The notes below the pieces were generated by a model. It saw nothing but the letters and a program-made list of their open reading frames with translations, was not told where the DNA came from and did not search any database. Positions 25,013 to 32,822 of a stretch of DNA of 36,983 bases are shown here, piece after piece. A program made the position numbers and the translations under genes. The DNA is from JAKLKS01 sp964370855 (GTDB lineage: Bacteria > Planctomycetota > JAJSAM01 > JAKLKS01): NCBI GenBank assembly GCA_964370855.1, contig CAYJMF010000042.1:1-36983 (forward strand), given 5' to 3'. Position 1 is the stretch's first letter. Each line of letters starts with the position of its first letter.

Positions 25013-25368
25013 AGCGCCCCTCCTCCTCCACCTCCACCGAAAACGCCCTCGCCGGGGCGACGTGGACCGCGGGGGAGGCCCGCGCCTTCTACGATGCCGC
25101 CGCCCTGGCGCGGGAGTGGGGCTTCAGCGAGCCCGGGATCCGCCGACTCGCCGCCCGCGGGGAGATCCCCGGGGCGAGGAGGGTCGCCGGTCGCTGGATC
25201 TTCTCCCGCGCCGTCCTCGAGGACTTCTTCCGCGACTCCGCCGCCAAGGAAACCCCCACCTCCACCTTCCGCCCCGCCCCGTCATCCGACCGTCCCATCC
25301 GGCATTCGGACTTGCAACGGATGTGGACATCGGGGAACATTCGGGATGCGAAAGGAGGTGGCCTATGA
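25009..25368 (+). CDS. Excisionase-like HTH protein next to integrase (119 aa)
   Basis: A GTG start overlaps the SWIM gene stop. Residues about 28-75 form an HTH_17 domain: YDAAALAREWGFSEPGIRRLAARGEIPGARRVAGRWIFSRAVLEDFF. A disordered tail follows. The stop overlaps the integrase start (ATGA), which strongly suggests they work together; it is the best candidate for the recombination directionality factor. Confidence 0.72.
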   Translation: MKRPSSSTSTENALAGATWTAGEARAFYDAAALAREWGFSEPGIRRLAARGEIPGARRVAGRWIFSRAVLEDFFRDSAAKETPTSTFRPAPSSDRPIRHSDLQRMWTSGNIRDAKGGGL

Positions 25369-26441
25369 GCCACAAGCGCAGGACGTTCGGATCCGTCTAC
25401 CAGCGGGGCAAGGTTTGGTACCTCCGCGTCAGGACCCCCGAGGGGGAATTCAAGCGGGCCGCGGGGCAGGACCGGAAGCTCGCCGAGATGAAGCTCGCGG
25501 AACTCCGGGCCAAGTGGGAGAGGGAGAAGATCCTCGGGGTGAAGGAAATCGGGCTCGTCACCCTCGGCGGGTTCTGGCCGACGGTGGAGCCCGTCCTCCG
25601 GGGGCGCCTCACCCCGCACGGGCTCCGGGTCAACGCCGGGATGTTCCTTCGGGCCGTGGGGCACTTCGGGAAGAAGCCCCTCGCCTCCATCACCGCCGCC
25701 GACGTTTCCGACTTCGGGACGTGGCTTCGGACTTCGCGGGGCGTCTCCCCCGCCACGGTGAACCGGCACCTCGCCCTCCTCTCCGTCGTGTTCCGGGAGG
25801 CCGTGGAGCGGGACTTCGCCCGCGAGAATCCAGTCGCCCGCGTGAAGCGCCAGCGGGAGGAGACCAAGGCGATCCCGTGGGTCCCCCTCGCCGACCTCCG
25901 CCGGCTCCTCGCCGTGGTCCCCGCCGCCTTCCGGTGCTTCGTCGTCCTCGGCATGGAAACCGGCTGCCGCCGCGGGGAACTGGAGCGCCTGGAGTGGGCC
26001 GACGTGAACCTCTCCCGGGGCGTCCTCCTCGTCGCCAAGTCCAAGAGCGGGAGGCCGCGGGAGATTCCCCTCACCGCCGCCGCCCGCGCCATGCTGGAGG
26101 GGATGGAGCCCGACCGGGCGCCGCGCCCCATCCGCGGCCCGGACCTCGTCTTTCCGGGCCTCGACGTGGGGCGGGCCTCGCGCCTGTTCCCGCAGTGGTC
26201 CGTGGCGGCGGGCCTTCCTCGGCTCCGGCTCCACGACATGAGGCACGCGTTCTGCTCCCGCCTCGCACAGGCGGGGATCCCCATCCCGACCATCGCCAAA
26301 CTCGCCGGGCATTCCAACCTCACGACGACGATGCGCTACGCCTGCCACTCCCCGGAGAATGCGGGGGTGCTGGCGATCCGTGCGCTGGAGGCCGCCGAAG
26401 GGACCCCCGCGCCGGCCGCCGCCCAGGTGGTCGCCGGATGA
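25365..26441 (+). CDS. Tyrosine site-specific integrase
   Basis: This recombinase of 358 residues integrates the element into tRNA-Tyr. It has an N-terminal basic arm-binding region with GSVYQRGKVWYLRVRTPEGEF, a SAM-like core-binding domain about 70-160, and a catalytic domain with R202 (TGCRRGEL), K227 (KSGRPREIPL), H290-x-x-R293 (HDMRHAFCSRLA), H316 (LAGHSNLTTT) and nucleophile Y325 (MRYA). All six catalytic positions are present, so it is probably active. ATG 25365 has AAAGGAGG well placed and overlaps the excisionase-like gene stop. It lies 130 bases from attR. Confidence 0.95.
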   Translation: MSHKRRTFGSVYQRGKVWYLRVRTPEGEFKRAAGQDRKLAEMKLAELRAKWEREKILGVKEIGLVTLGGFWPTVEPVLRGRLTPHGLRVNAGMFLRAVGHFGKKPLASITAADVSDFGTWLRTSRGVSPATVNRHLALLSVVFREAVERDFARENPVARVKRQREETKAIPWVPLADLRRLLAVVPAAFRCFVVLGMETGCRRGELERLEWADVNLSRGVLLVAKSKSGRPREIPLTAAARAMLEGMEPDRAPRPIRGPDLVFPGLDVGRASRLFPQWSVAAGLPRLRLHDMRHAFCSRLAQAGIPIPTIAKLAGHSNLTTTMRYACHSPENAGVLAIRALEAAEGTPAPAAAQVVAG

Positions 26442-26471
26442 TCACCGCCGCCCCCACCGACCGGCCGAACC

Positions 26472-26493
26472 TTGGGACCCAAGCAGGGGCCCA
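26472..26493. promoter_or_regulatory. Right-arm motif pair TTGGGACCCA / GGGGCCCA
   Basis: TTGGGACCCA (26472-26481) and GGGGCCCA (26486-26493) repeat the pair found inside attL, in mirrored order. In the excised circle the core would be flanked on both sides by an inner GGGGCCCA and an outer TTGGGACCCA. Confidence 0.4.
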
Positions 26494-26518
26494 AGGGGAC
26501 GCGGGGCCCATCGCCCGC

Positions 26519-26543
26519 GACGGCACCCCTCGGGGGAGCCGTC
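26519..26543 (+). terminator. Hairpin after integrase
   Basis: GACGGC-A-CCCC-TC-GGGG-GA-GCCGTC, two stacked stems, 78 bases after the integrase stop. No T tract follows, so it may be a recombination-related structure or a Rho-dependent stop. Confidence 0.45.
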
Positions 26544-26570
26544 GCAAGTCTGCTACGGCGCGTGGGTTGT

Positions 26571-26660
<90 letters not shown>

Positions 26661-26675
26661 GATGGCCGCTCTCGG

Positions 26676-26747
26676 AGCCCGCGGAGGGAGTCGAACCCCC
26701 AACCCCCTGCTTACAAAGCAGGAGCTCTGCCATTGAGCTACGCGGGC
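26676..26747 (-). tRNA. tRNA-Thr(TGT)
   Basis: Acceptor GCCCGCG pairs with CGCGGGC, discriminator T. The anticodon stem CCTGC/GCAGG encloses TTTGTAA, anticodon TGT. T arm GGGGGTTCGACTCCC. CCA is not encoded. It lies between aroC and tRNA-Tyr on the same strand. Confidence 0.92.
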
Positions 26748-26763
26748 GGCGAGAATCGCCAGT

Positions 26764-27942
26764 CTAGCGGCCGCGCGCGCCCCTCCCGGAGGAAGTTCGA
26801 CGGGAAGCGGCGAAGACGCCCCGCGCCGCCTTGAGGTAGGCCGCCAGGTTCCGCTTCACCTCGGCCATGGTGTCCCCGCCGGTCTTCTCCAGCAGCGCCG
26901 CGGCGATCTCGAGGAGTGCGGCCGCCTCGGCCACCACGGAGCAGGCCGGCACCGCGCAGACGTCGCTCCGCTCCGTCGCCCCCGTCGCCGCTTCCCCCGT
27001 CACGGCGTCCACGCTGGGAAGCGCCTCGCGGAGCGTCGAGAGCGGCTTCATGGCCGCCCGCAGCACGATGCGCTCCCCGTTGGAGAGCCCCCCCTCGATC
27101 CCCCCCGCGTGGTTCGAGGAGCGGCGCGGGAAGCCCCCCCGCGGCGCCGGCAGGATCGGATCGTGGGCGAGGGAGCCGGGCCGGCGGGCCGCCTCGAAGC
27201 CGAGGCCGATCTCGACCCCCTTCACCGCCGGGATCCGCATCAGCGCCGCCGCGAGGCGCCCGTCGAGCCGGTTCTCGGCCACGCGGAAGTCCCCGAGCCC
27301 CGGGGGCACCCCGTCGATGCGGACCTCCACCACGCCGCCGACGGTGTCGCCGGCGGCCTTCGCCCCGTCCACGAGGAATGTCATCGCCTCCGTCACGGAG
27401 GGATCGGGGCAGAGGAAGGGCGAGAGGTCCCTCGCCTTCACGAGGGAGGCGAGATTTCCGGGAACGGACGCGGCCACCACCTCCCCCAGGGAGAGGCAGA
27501 ACCCCGCCCCCTCGATGCCGCACTCCCGCAGGAGGAGCGCCGCCACCGCGCCGGCCGCGACCAGGGCCGCCGTGGAGCGGGCGCTCGCCCGCTCGAGGAC
27601 GTCCCTCGCGTCCCGGGTCCCCATCTTGAGCATCCCCGCGAGGTCGGCGTGGCCCGGCCGCGGCCGCGTCACCGGGGGGAGGCGCTCCAGGGTCGCGTCC
27701 CGGTTGCGGACCACGAGGAGGAGGGGATCCCCGAGCGTCCGCCCCCCGCGGAGCCCGGCGAGGATCTCCACCCGGTCCCGCTCGATGCGCATCCGCCCGC
27801 CGCGCCCGTGGCCCCGCTGGCGCCGCTCGAGGAAGCCGTCCACGGCCTCCGCCGGGAGCGCGAGCCCCGCGGGCACCCCCTCGAGGATCCCCGCCACCGC
27901 GGGCCCGTGGGATTCCCCCGCCGTCGCCAGCCGGAGCGCCAT
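26764..27942 (-). CDS. aroC: Chorismate synthase
   Basis: It converts 5-enolpyruvylshikimate-3-phosphate to chorismate, the last shikimate-pathway step, using reduced FMN. Signature segments are present: N-terminal TAGESHGPAVAGILEGVPAG, RPGHADLAGMLK, VLERASARSTAALVAAGAVA and the C-terminal RSSNHAGGIEGGLSNGERIV. Length (392 aa) fits the larger bacterial form. ATG 27942 overlaps the SpoVR stop by one base (TGATG), so it is the fourth gene of the prkA operon; this neighbour is unusual. Two tRNA genes begin 17 bases after its stop. Confidence 0.95.
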   Translation of the reverse strand: MALRLATAGESHGPAVAGILEGVPAGLALPAEAVDGFLERRQRGHGRGGRMRIERDRVEILAGLRGGRTLGDPLLLVVRNRDATLERLPPVTRPRPGHADLAGMLKMGTRDARDVLERASARSTAALVAAGAVAALLLRECGIEGAGFCLSLGEVVAASVPGNLASLVKARDLSPFLCPDPSVTEAMTFLVDGAKAAGDTVGGVVEVRIDGVPPGLGDFRVAENRLDGRLAAALMRIPAVKGVEIGLGFEAARRPGSLAHDPILPAPRGGFPRRSSNHAGGIEGGLSNGERIVLRAAMKPLSTLREALPSVDAVTGEAATGATERSDVCAVPACSVVAEAAALLEIAAALLEKTGGDTMAEVKRNLAAYLKAARGVFAASRRTSSGRGARGR

Positions 27943-29471
27943 CAGGAGGCCTCCCCCCCGCCCTTCGTCTCCTCGGAGGAATGGCGCTCCCCGTCGAAGG
28001 AGAGCACCCGGCCCCGGCCCTCCACCTTCGTCTCCACGTGCACCGGCCGCTTCCAGATGCGCGCCAGCGCCTCCAGGGTGTCCCGCGCGTAGTCCCCCCG
28101 GAGGTCGAGCCCCTCCCACTGGTGGCGCAGCAGGAGCTCGCCCCGGTTGCGGTGGTTGGCGTCGACGGCGTGGATGATGGGGTTCCCGAGGTTCGTGATG
28201 TCCCGCAGGAGGGTCGACTTCACCTTCTCGAAGTCCCGCGTCTCGATGACCTTCTCCCCCTCGGCGTTGCGGGCGAAGACGAAGAGCTTCTTCTCGCGGA
28301 CGAAGTCCTCCGTGAGGAACTCGTCGATGAAGGTCACGTCGTTGTAGGCCTTCCGCACCTCGAAGATCTTCCGCCTCCCGAGCCCCGCCTTCGTGTCCCA
28401 GGACCGCCGCCGCGTCCAGTCCTCGCAGCGGCCGTACTCCGTCCCGAAGCGGCCCCGGTCCCACCGGTCCTGGATGTCCCGCCACAGCTCGAGCCCGAGC
28501 TTGTAGGGGTTGAGGCGGCCCGGCGCCGTGGCCACCGTCGCCGAGTGGGCGTCGGCGTAGTCGAGCACCTCGTCGTCGGAGAGGGCGCGCTCCGTCATGA
28601 TCGTCGAGTGCCAGTAGGTCGCCCACCCCTCGTTCATGATCTTGGTCATCGCCTGGGGGGCGAAGTAGAGGGCCTCGGCGCGGACGATGCCGAGGACGTC
28701 CCGCTGCCAGGAGGAGAGCGGCGCGTTCTCCAGGAGGAACCGGAGCACGTCCCGCTCCGGCTTCGCGGGGAAGCGGCGCTGCTTCTCGAGGGCCTTCTCC
28801 AGCCTGCGGCGCTCCCGCGCCATCTCCTCCGGCGGGTTCATGTACCGGTCCATGTAGTCGGGGCCGGAGCGCAGGCGCGGGATCCGCTCCCCGAGGCGGC
28901 GCTCCTCCTCGTCGAGGGCGTCGGCGTCCTCCCCGGCGGTGGTCCGGCGGGGCGCGCCGGGCCGGTAGGGCTCGTAGGGGTCGACGAGGTTCTCGAGGCA
29001 GAGGGCGTCGTCGAGGAGCTTCTCCACCTTCTCGGCCCCGTGGCGGTCGGCGTACCGGCGGATGCGCGTCCCGTGGTTCGCCATCTGGTCGATCATCTTG
29101 CGGTGCGTGGGACCGAACCAGAGGTTGTTCTTGAAGAAGTCGGCGTGGCCGTAGACGTGGGCGATGACGATCTTCTGGTCCGTCATCGCGTTGGACCGCA
29201 TCAGGTAGGCGTAGCAGGGGTCGTTGTTGATCACCAGCTCGTAGATCTTCTGGAGCCCGTAGGCGTAGGTCTTCCGGAGCTGCTCGTACTGCATCCCGAA
29301 GCGCCAGTGCGGGTAGCGCGTCGGGAACCCCCCGTAGGAGGCCACCTCGTGGAGGGCGTCGTGGTCCAGGAGCTCGAAGAAGGTGTCCGGGAAATCGAGC
29401 CCGTACTCCTCCGCCCATGCCCGGATGCGCTCGCGGACGCGGCGCAGGTCGGCGGGGAGCGCGATGGTCAC
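27942..29471 (-). CDS. SpoVR family protein
   Basis: SpoVR/YcgB family, 509 residues. Landmarks in order: YGLDFPDTFFELLD near residue 23, YPHWRFGMQYEQLRKTYAYG, YELVINNDPCYAYLM, HVYGHADFFKNN, NEGWATYWHSTIM (a conserved E-x-x-A-x-x-x-H segment) and HQWEGLDL near the end. The family is linked to spore cortex in Bacillus and to stress or nitrogen starvation in others; its biochemical activity is unsettled. GTG 29471 overlaps the DUF444 stop (GTGA). Together with PrkA and DUF444 it forms the widespread three-gene module. Confidence 0.95.
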   Translation of the reverse strand: MTIALPADLRRVRERIRAWAEEYGLDFPDTFFELLDHDALHEVASYGGFPTRYPHWRFGMQYEQLRKTYAYGLQKIYELVINNDPCYAYLMRSNAMTDQKIVIAHVYGHADFFKNNLWFGPTHRKMIDQMANHGTRIRRYADRHGAEKVEKLLDDALCLENLVDPYEPYRPGAPRRTTAGEDADALDEEERRLGERIPRLRSGPDYMDRYMNPPEEMARERRRLEKALEKQRRFPAKPERDVLRFLLENAPLSSWQRDVLGIVRAEALYFAPQAMTKIMNEGWATYWHSTIMTERALSDDEVLDYADAHSATVATAPGRLNPYKLGLELWRDIQDRWDRGRFGTEYGRCEDWTRRRSWDTKAGLGRRKIFEVRKAYNDVTFIDEFLTEDFVREKKLFVFARNAEGEKVIETRDFEKVKSTLLRDITNLGNPIIHAVDANHRNRGELLLRHQWEGLDLRGDYARDTLEALARIWKRPVHVETKVEGRGRVLSFDGERHSSEETKGGGEAS

Positions 29472-30583
29472 CGGCCGGTCCCCAGGAAGGTCCGGATGGA
29501 GGGCAGGATCCCCTCCCGGTCCGGGATCTCCGAGGTCAGCACCCGCTCGTCGGCGCCGAGCTCGTTGTCGAGGTCCACCTTGAACTGCCCCGACCCGTAG
29601 GCGCTCTTCACCTGCCCGTAGCAGAACACGTTCACCCTGGGGAGGAGCTTCTCCCGGAGGAGCTGCATGCAGTACCGGGTGTCCCCCCCGCTCCAGTTGT
29701 CGCCGTCGGAGAAGTGGAAGGGGTAGACGTTCCACTCGAGGGGGGAGTAGCGCTCCTCGATGATCCTCGAGCAGAGCTCGTAGGCGCTGGAGATCTTGGT
29801 GCCCCCGGACTCCCGGAGGTGGAAGAAGGAGTGGCGGTCCACCTCGCGGGCGGCGGCGTCGTGGACCAGGTAGCGCACCTCGATGTTGCGGTACTGGGAG
29901 CGCAGCCACGTGTCGATCCAGAAGGCCTCGATGCGGACGATCTCCTTCTGCTCCGTCCCCATGGAGCCGGACACGTCCATCATGTAGATGACGGCGGCGT
30001 TGGACTGCGGCACCTCCGTCACGCGCCAGGAGCGGTAGCGGCGGTCCTCCCTCCGGGGGACCACCACGGGCCGCCCCACGTCGTAGGTGCCCGCGGAGAT
30101 CTGGCGGCGGAGGGCGGTCTTGTAGGTCCGCCGGAAGTGGCGCAGGCTCTCGGGCCCGGTCCGCCGGATGGACCGGTACCGGCGCACGTCGGAGAGCACC
30201 GCCTCGCGGCCCCGGGGCTTGATGGCCGGGAGCCGGAGCTCCTCGCCGAGGAGTTCCGCGAGCTCGGGCAGGCTCACGTCCACCTCGAGGACGTGCTCCC
30301 CCGCCTCCTCCCCCGCCTCGCCGGCGCCGCCCTTCCCGGGGACCGGGTCCCCCTCGCCGCCCTCCCCCATGCCGACCCCGGAGTCCCGGTTGTCGCCGAA
30401 GGTGAAGCGGGGGAGCCGGATCTCCGGCAGGGGGATGGACACGGTCCCCTTCCCCACCTTTCCGAGGAGCTCGCCCCGGGTGATGTACTTCTTCAGGTTC
30501 TTCCGGACCTGCCCCCGGACGATGCGGCGGAACCGCCCCACGTCCTGGTCGATGCGCCGGGCCACGGGGACCTCGCGCGCCAA
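29468..30583 (-). CDS. DUF444 (YeaH-like) von Willebrand A protein
   Basis: A DUF444 protein of about 371 residues. The C-terminal half is a vWA fold with a MIDAS-type metal motif MMDVSGSMG, GGTKISSAYEL and FHFSDGDNWSGGDT. The N-terminal half is basic with a Gly/Glu-rich insert (GEGGEGDPVPGKGGAGEAGEE). YeaH-type proteins act with PrkA kinase and SpoVR/YcgB. The start is uncertain: TTG 30583 sits 8 bases after the PrkA stop with GGGGG upstream, while GTG 30565 with GAGG is also possible. It is coupled to spoVR by a 4-base overlap. Confidence 0.92.
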   Translation of the reverse strand: MAREVPVARRIDQDVGRFRRIVRGQVRKNLKKYITRGELLGKVGKGTVSIPLPEIRLPRFTFGDNRDSGVGMGEGGEGDPVPGKGGAGEAGEEAGEHVLEVDVSLPELAELLGEELRLPAIKPRGREAVLSDVRRYRSIRRTGPESLRHFRRTYKTALRRQISAGTYDVGRPVVVPRREDRRYRSWRVTEVPQSNAAVIYMMDVSGSMGTEQKEIVRIEAFWIDTWLRSQYRNIEVRYLVHDAAAREVDRHSFFHLRESGGTKISSAYELCSRIIEERYSPLEWNVYPFHFSDGDNWSGGDTRYCMQLLREKLLPRVNVFCYGQVKSAYGSGQFKVDLDNELGADERVLTSEIPDREGILPSIRTFLGTGR

Positions 30584-30591
30584 GATGCCCC

Positions 30592-32670
30592 CTACTCGTC
30601 CCGGTCCCGCGCGTCGCCGCGGGCGAAGATGGAGGCCACGAAGTTGAGCACGTCCGTGGAGCAGACGTCGCAGTAGCCGTGGTTCTTCACGAGCCGCCCC
30701 TTCACCACGTCGATCTTCTCCTGCGTCTCGCGGTCCACGACGGCGGAGACGATGGAGGTGAGCTTGATGGAGTCCTTCTGGTCCTCGAAGAGCTTGAGCT
30801 CGAGGGCCTTCTGGAGCCGCTCGTTGGTCCGGTAGTCGAAGGTGCGCCCCTCCACGGCCAGCGCCCCGATGTAGTTCATGATCTCGCGCCGGAAGTCGTC
30901 CTTGCGGCTCTCGGGGATGTCGATCTTCTGCTCGATGGATCGCATGAGCCGCTCGTCGGGCTCCTCCTGCTGGCCCGTGTAGCGGTTCTTCATCTTCTCG
31001 TTCTGGGTGAAGGCCTTGATGTTGTCCACGTAGTTGGCGCAGAGGCGGGCGATGGCCTCCTCGTCGGCGCTGATGGCCCGCTGCACCTCGTTCTTGATGA
31101 CGTCCTCGTACTCCCGCTTCACCAGGGCGAGCAGCTCCCGGTAGCGCTTCTTCATGTCGTCGCTGACGATGAGGGAGTGGTGGACGAGCCCGGTCTCCAG
31201 CTCGTTCATCACCATGAAGGGGTTGATGCAGGCGGGGCCCTCCTCGGAGACCAGCGCGTTGGAGATCTTGTCCTGCACGTAGCGGGGGGAGATCCCCGTC
31301 ATGGCCTCGGCCGGCGCCTCCTCGCGCAGCTCCCGCACCGTGTCCTCGGTGTAGCCGGGCAGCATCCGGCCGTTGTAGAGCTTCATCTTCTGGAGGATGG
31401 AGAGGTTCGCCTTCTTGGGCTCCTGCAGCCGGGTCAGGACCGCCCACATGGCGGCCATCTCGAGGCTGTGGGGGGCGATGTGCTTGCTCCGCACCAGCTC
31501 CTGGCTGAAGTCGCGCTTGTAGATCTTCACCTCGTCGTCGAGCTCGACGTTGTAGGGCATGTCGATCTTGACGGTGCGGTCCCGGAAGGCCTCCATGAGC
31601 TCGTTGGACTGGAGGCGGCGGTACTCGGGCTCGTTGGTGTGGCCGAGGATCACCTCGTCGATGTCCGTCTGGGCGAACTTCTTCGGCTTGATGGAGTGCT
31701 CCTGGGAGGCGCCCAGCAGGTCGTAGAGGAAGGCGACGTCCAGCTTCAGCACCTCGATGAACTCCACGATGCCGCGGTTGGCGATGTTGAACTCGCCGTC
31801 GAAGTTGAAGGCCCGCGGGTCGGAGTCGGATCCGTACTCGGCGATCTTGCGGAAGTTGATGTCCCCCGTGAGCTCCGTGGAGTCCTGGTTCTTCTCGTCC
31901 TTCGGCTGGAAGGTGCCGATGCCGACGCGGTCCTTCTCGCTGAGGACGAGGCGGCGGATCCGCACGTCCTGCTCCACCATCCGGCTCCAGTCCCCTCCGG
32001 ACCGCTCCAGGGCGAGGCGGTAGTTCATCCGGCAGGAGGGGCACAGGTCGCCGCCGACGTCGACGCGGTAGGGGGCGTCGAGAGCCTGGTTCATGGCGTC
32101 GAGGAGGGCCTTCCGCGAGCCCGGCGGCACGAGGCGCAGGGGCTCCTCGTGCATGGGGCAGGACTCCCACCCGTCCCCGCCGTCCCCGCCGGGGCGGCCG
32201 GTCTTCCACTGGAAGGTGTAGAGGGCCCCCTCCTTCGACCGGGAGTAGGCCTCGAGGCCTCGCTTGAGGAGCCGCACGATGGTGCTCTTGGCCGAGCCCA
32301 CGGGCCCGTGGAGGAGCAGGATGCGCCGCTCCGCGCCGTAGCCGCAGGCCGCCGCCTTCAGCACGTTCACGAGCCGCTGCAGGGGCCGCTCGAGTCCGTA
32401 CACCGCCTCCCGCCCGCCGCCGAGGGGGTCGGAGAAGAACCGGTAGCGGACGACCCGCTCCTTGTGCTGCAGGACCTCCTCCGTCCCGTGGGTGAGGATC
32501 ATGTCGTAGAGCCGCTGGAATGCGTTCCTGGCCACCCGGGGATCGGCGAGGGCGATGTTCACGTAATCCTGGAAGCTCCCCGTCCAGTGGAGCTCCTGGA
32601 AGTCCTCGAGGTCCCTGTCCTGCCGCACCGCCGACAGCAGTTCCGACACCTTCTCCCGGGATCGGGCCAT
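30592..32670 (-). CDS. prkA: PrkA-type serine protein kinase / AAA protein
   Basis: PrkA, 692 residues. The AAA-type N-terminal domain has Walker A HGPVGSAKST at residues 121-130, zinc-like pairs SCPMH and CPSC in an insert, and FNFDGEFNIANRG and VILGHTNEPEYR further on. The PrkA C-terminal domain ends with YCDVCSTD. It phosphorylates proteins and may also act as an AAA+ protease-like enzyme in stress and stationary phase. ATG has AGGAGG six bases upstream. A TAGGAT box at 32700-32705 may be the operon's -10 element. First gene of prkA - DUF444 - spoVR - aroC. Confidence 0.96.
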   Translation of the reverse strand: MARSREKVSELLSAVRQDRDLEDFQELHWTGSFQDYVNIALADPRVARNAFQRLYDMILTHGTEEVLQHKERVVRYRFFSDPLGGGREAVYGLERPLQRLVNVLKAAACGYGAERRILLLHGPVGSAKSTIVRLLKRGLEAYSRSKEGALYTFQWKTGRPGGDGGDGWESCPMHEEPLRLVPPGSRKALLDAMNQALDAPYRVDVGGDLCPSCRMNYRLALERSGGDWSRMVEQDVRIRRLVLSEKDRVGIGTFQPKDEKNQDSTELTGDINFRKIAEYGSDSDPRAFNFDGEFNIANRGIVEFIEVLKLDVAFLYDLLGASQEHSIKPKKFAQTDIDEVILGHTNEPEYRRLQSNELMEAFRDRTVKIDMPYNVELDDEVKIYKRDFSQELVRSKHIAPHSLEMAAMWAVLTRLQEPKKANLSILQKMKLYNGRMLPGYTEDTVRELREEAPAEAMTGISPRYVQDKISNALVSEEGPACINPFMVMNELETGLVHHSLIVSDDMKKRYRELLALVKREYEDVIKNEVQRAISADEEAIARLCANYVDNIKAFTQNEKMKNRYTGQQEEPDERLMRSIEQKIDIPESRKDDFRREIMNYIGALAVEGRTFDYRTNERLQKALELKLFEDQKDSIKLTSIVSAVVDRETQEKIDVVKGRLVKNHGYCDVCSTDVLNFVASIFARGDARDRDE

Positions 32671-32810
32671 GTCGTCCTCCTGGTTCCGCCGACGCCCCGA
32701 TCCTACGCCCCCGCGGCCCCGGGGGGATACGGTACCCGACCCGATTCATCGGGGTTGTGGGATGGGATCACGCCCGGGCGGGAACCGGCCACCGTCGTCC
32801 AAGGGACGGG

Positions 32811-32816
32811 TAGATT
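32811..32816 (+). promoter_or_regulatory. -10 box TAGATT of leaderless HEAT-protein gene
   Basis: TAGATT with 6 bases to ATG 32823; no Shine-Dalgarno in between. No clear -35 box. Confidence 0.45.
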
Positions 32817-32822
32817 CCCTCC

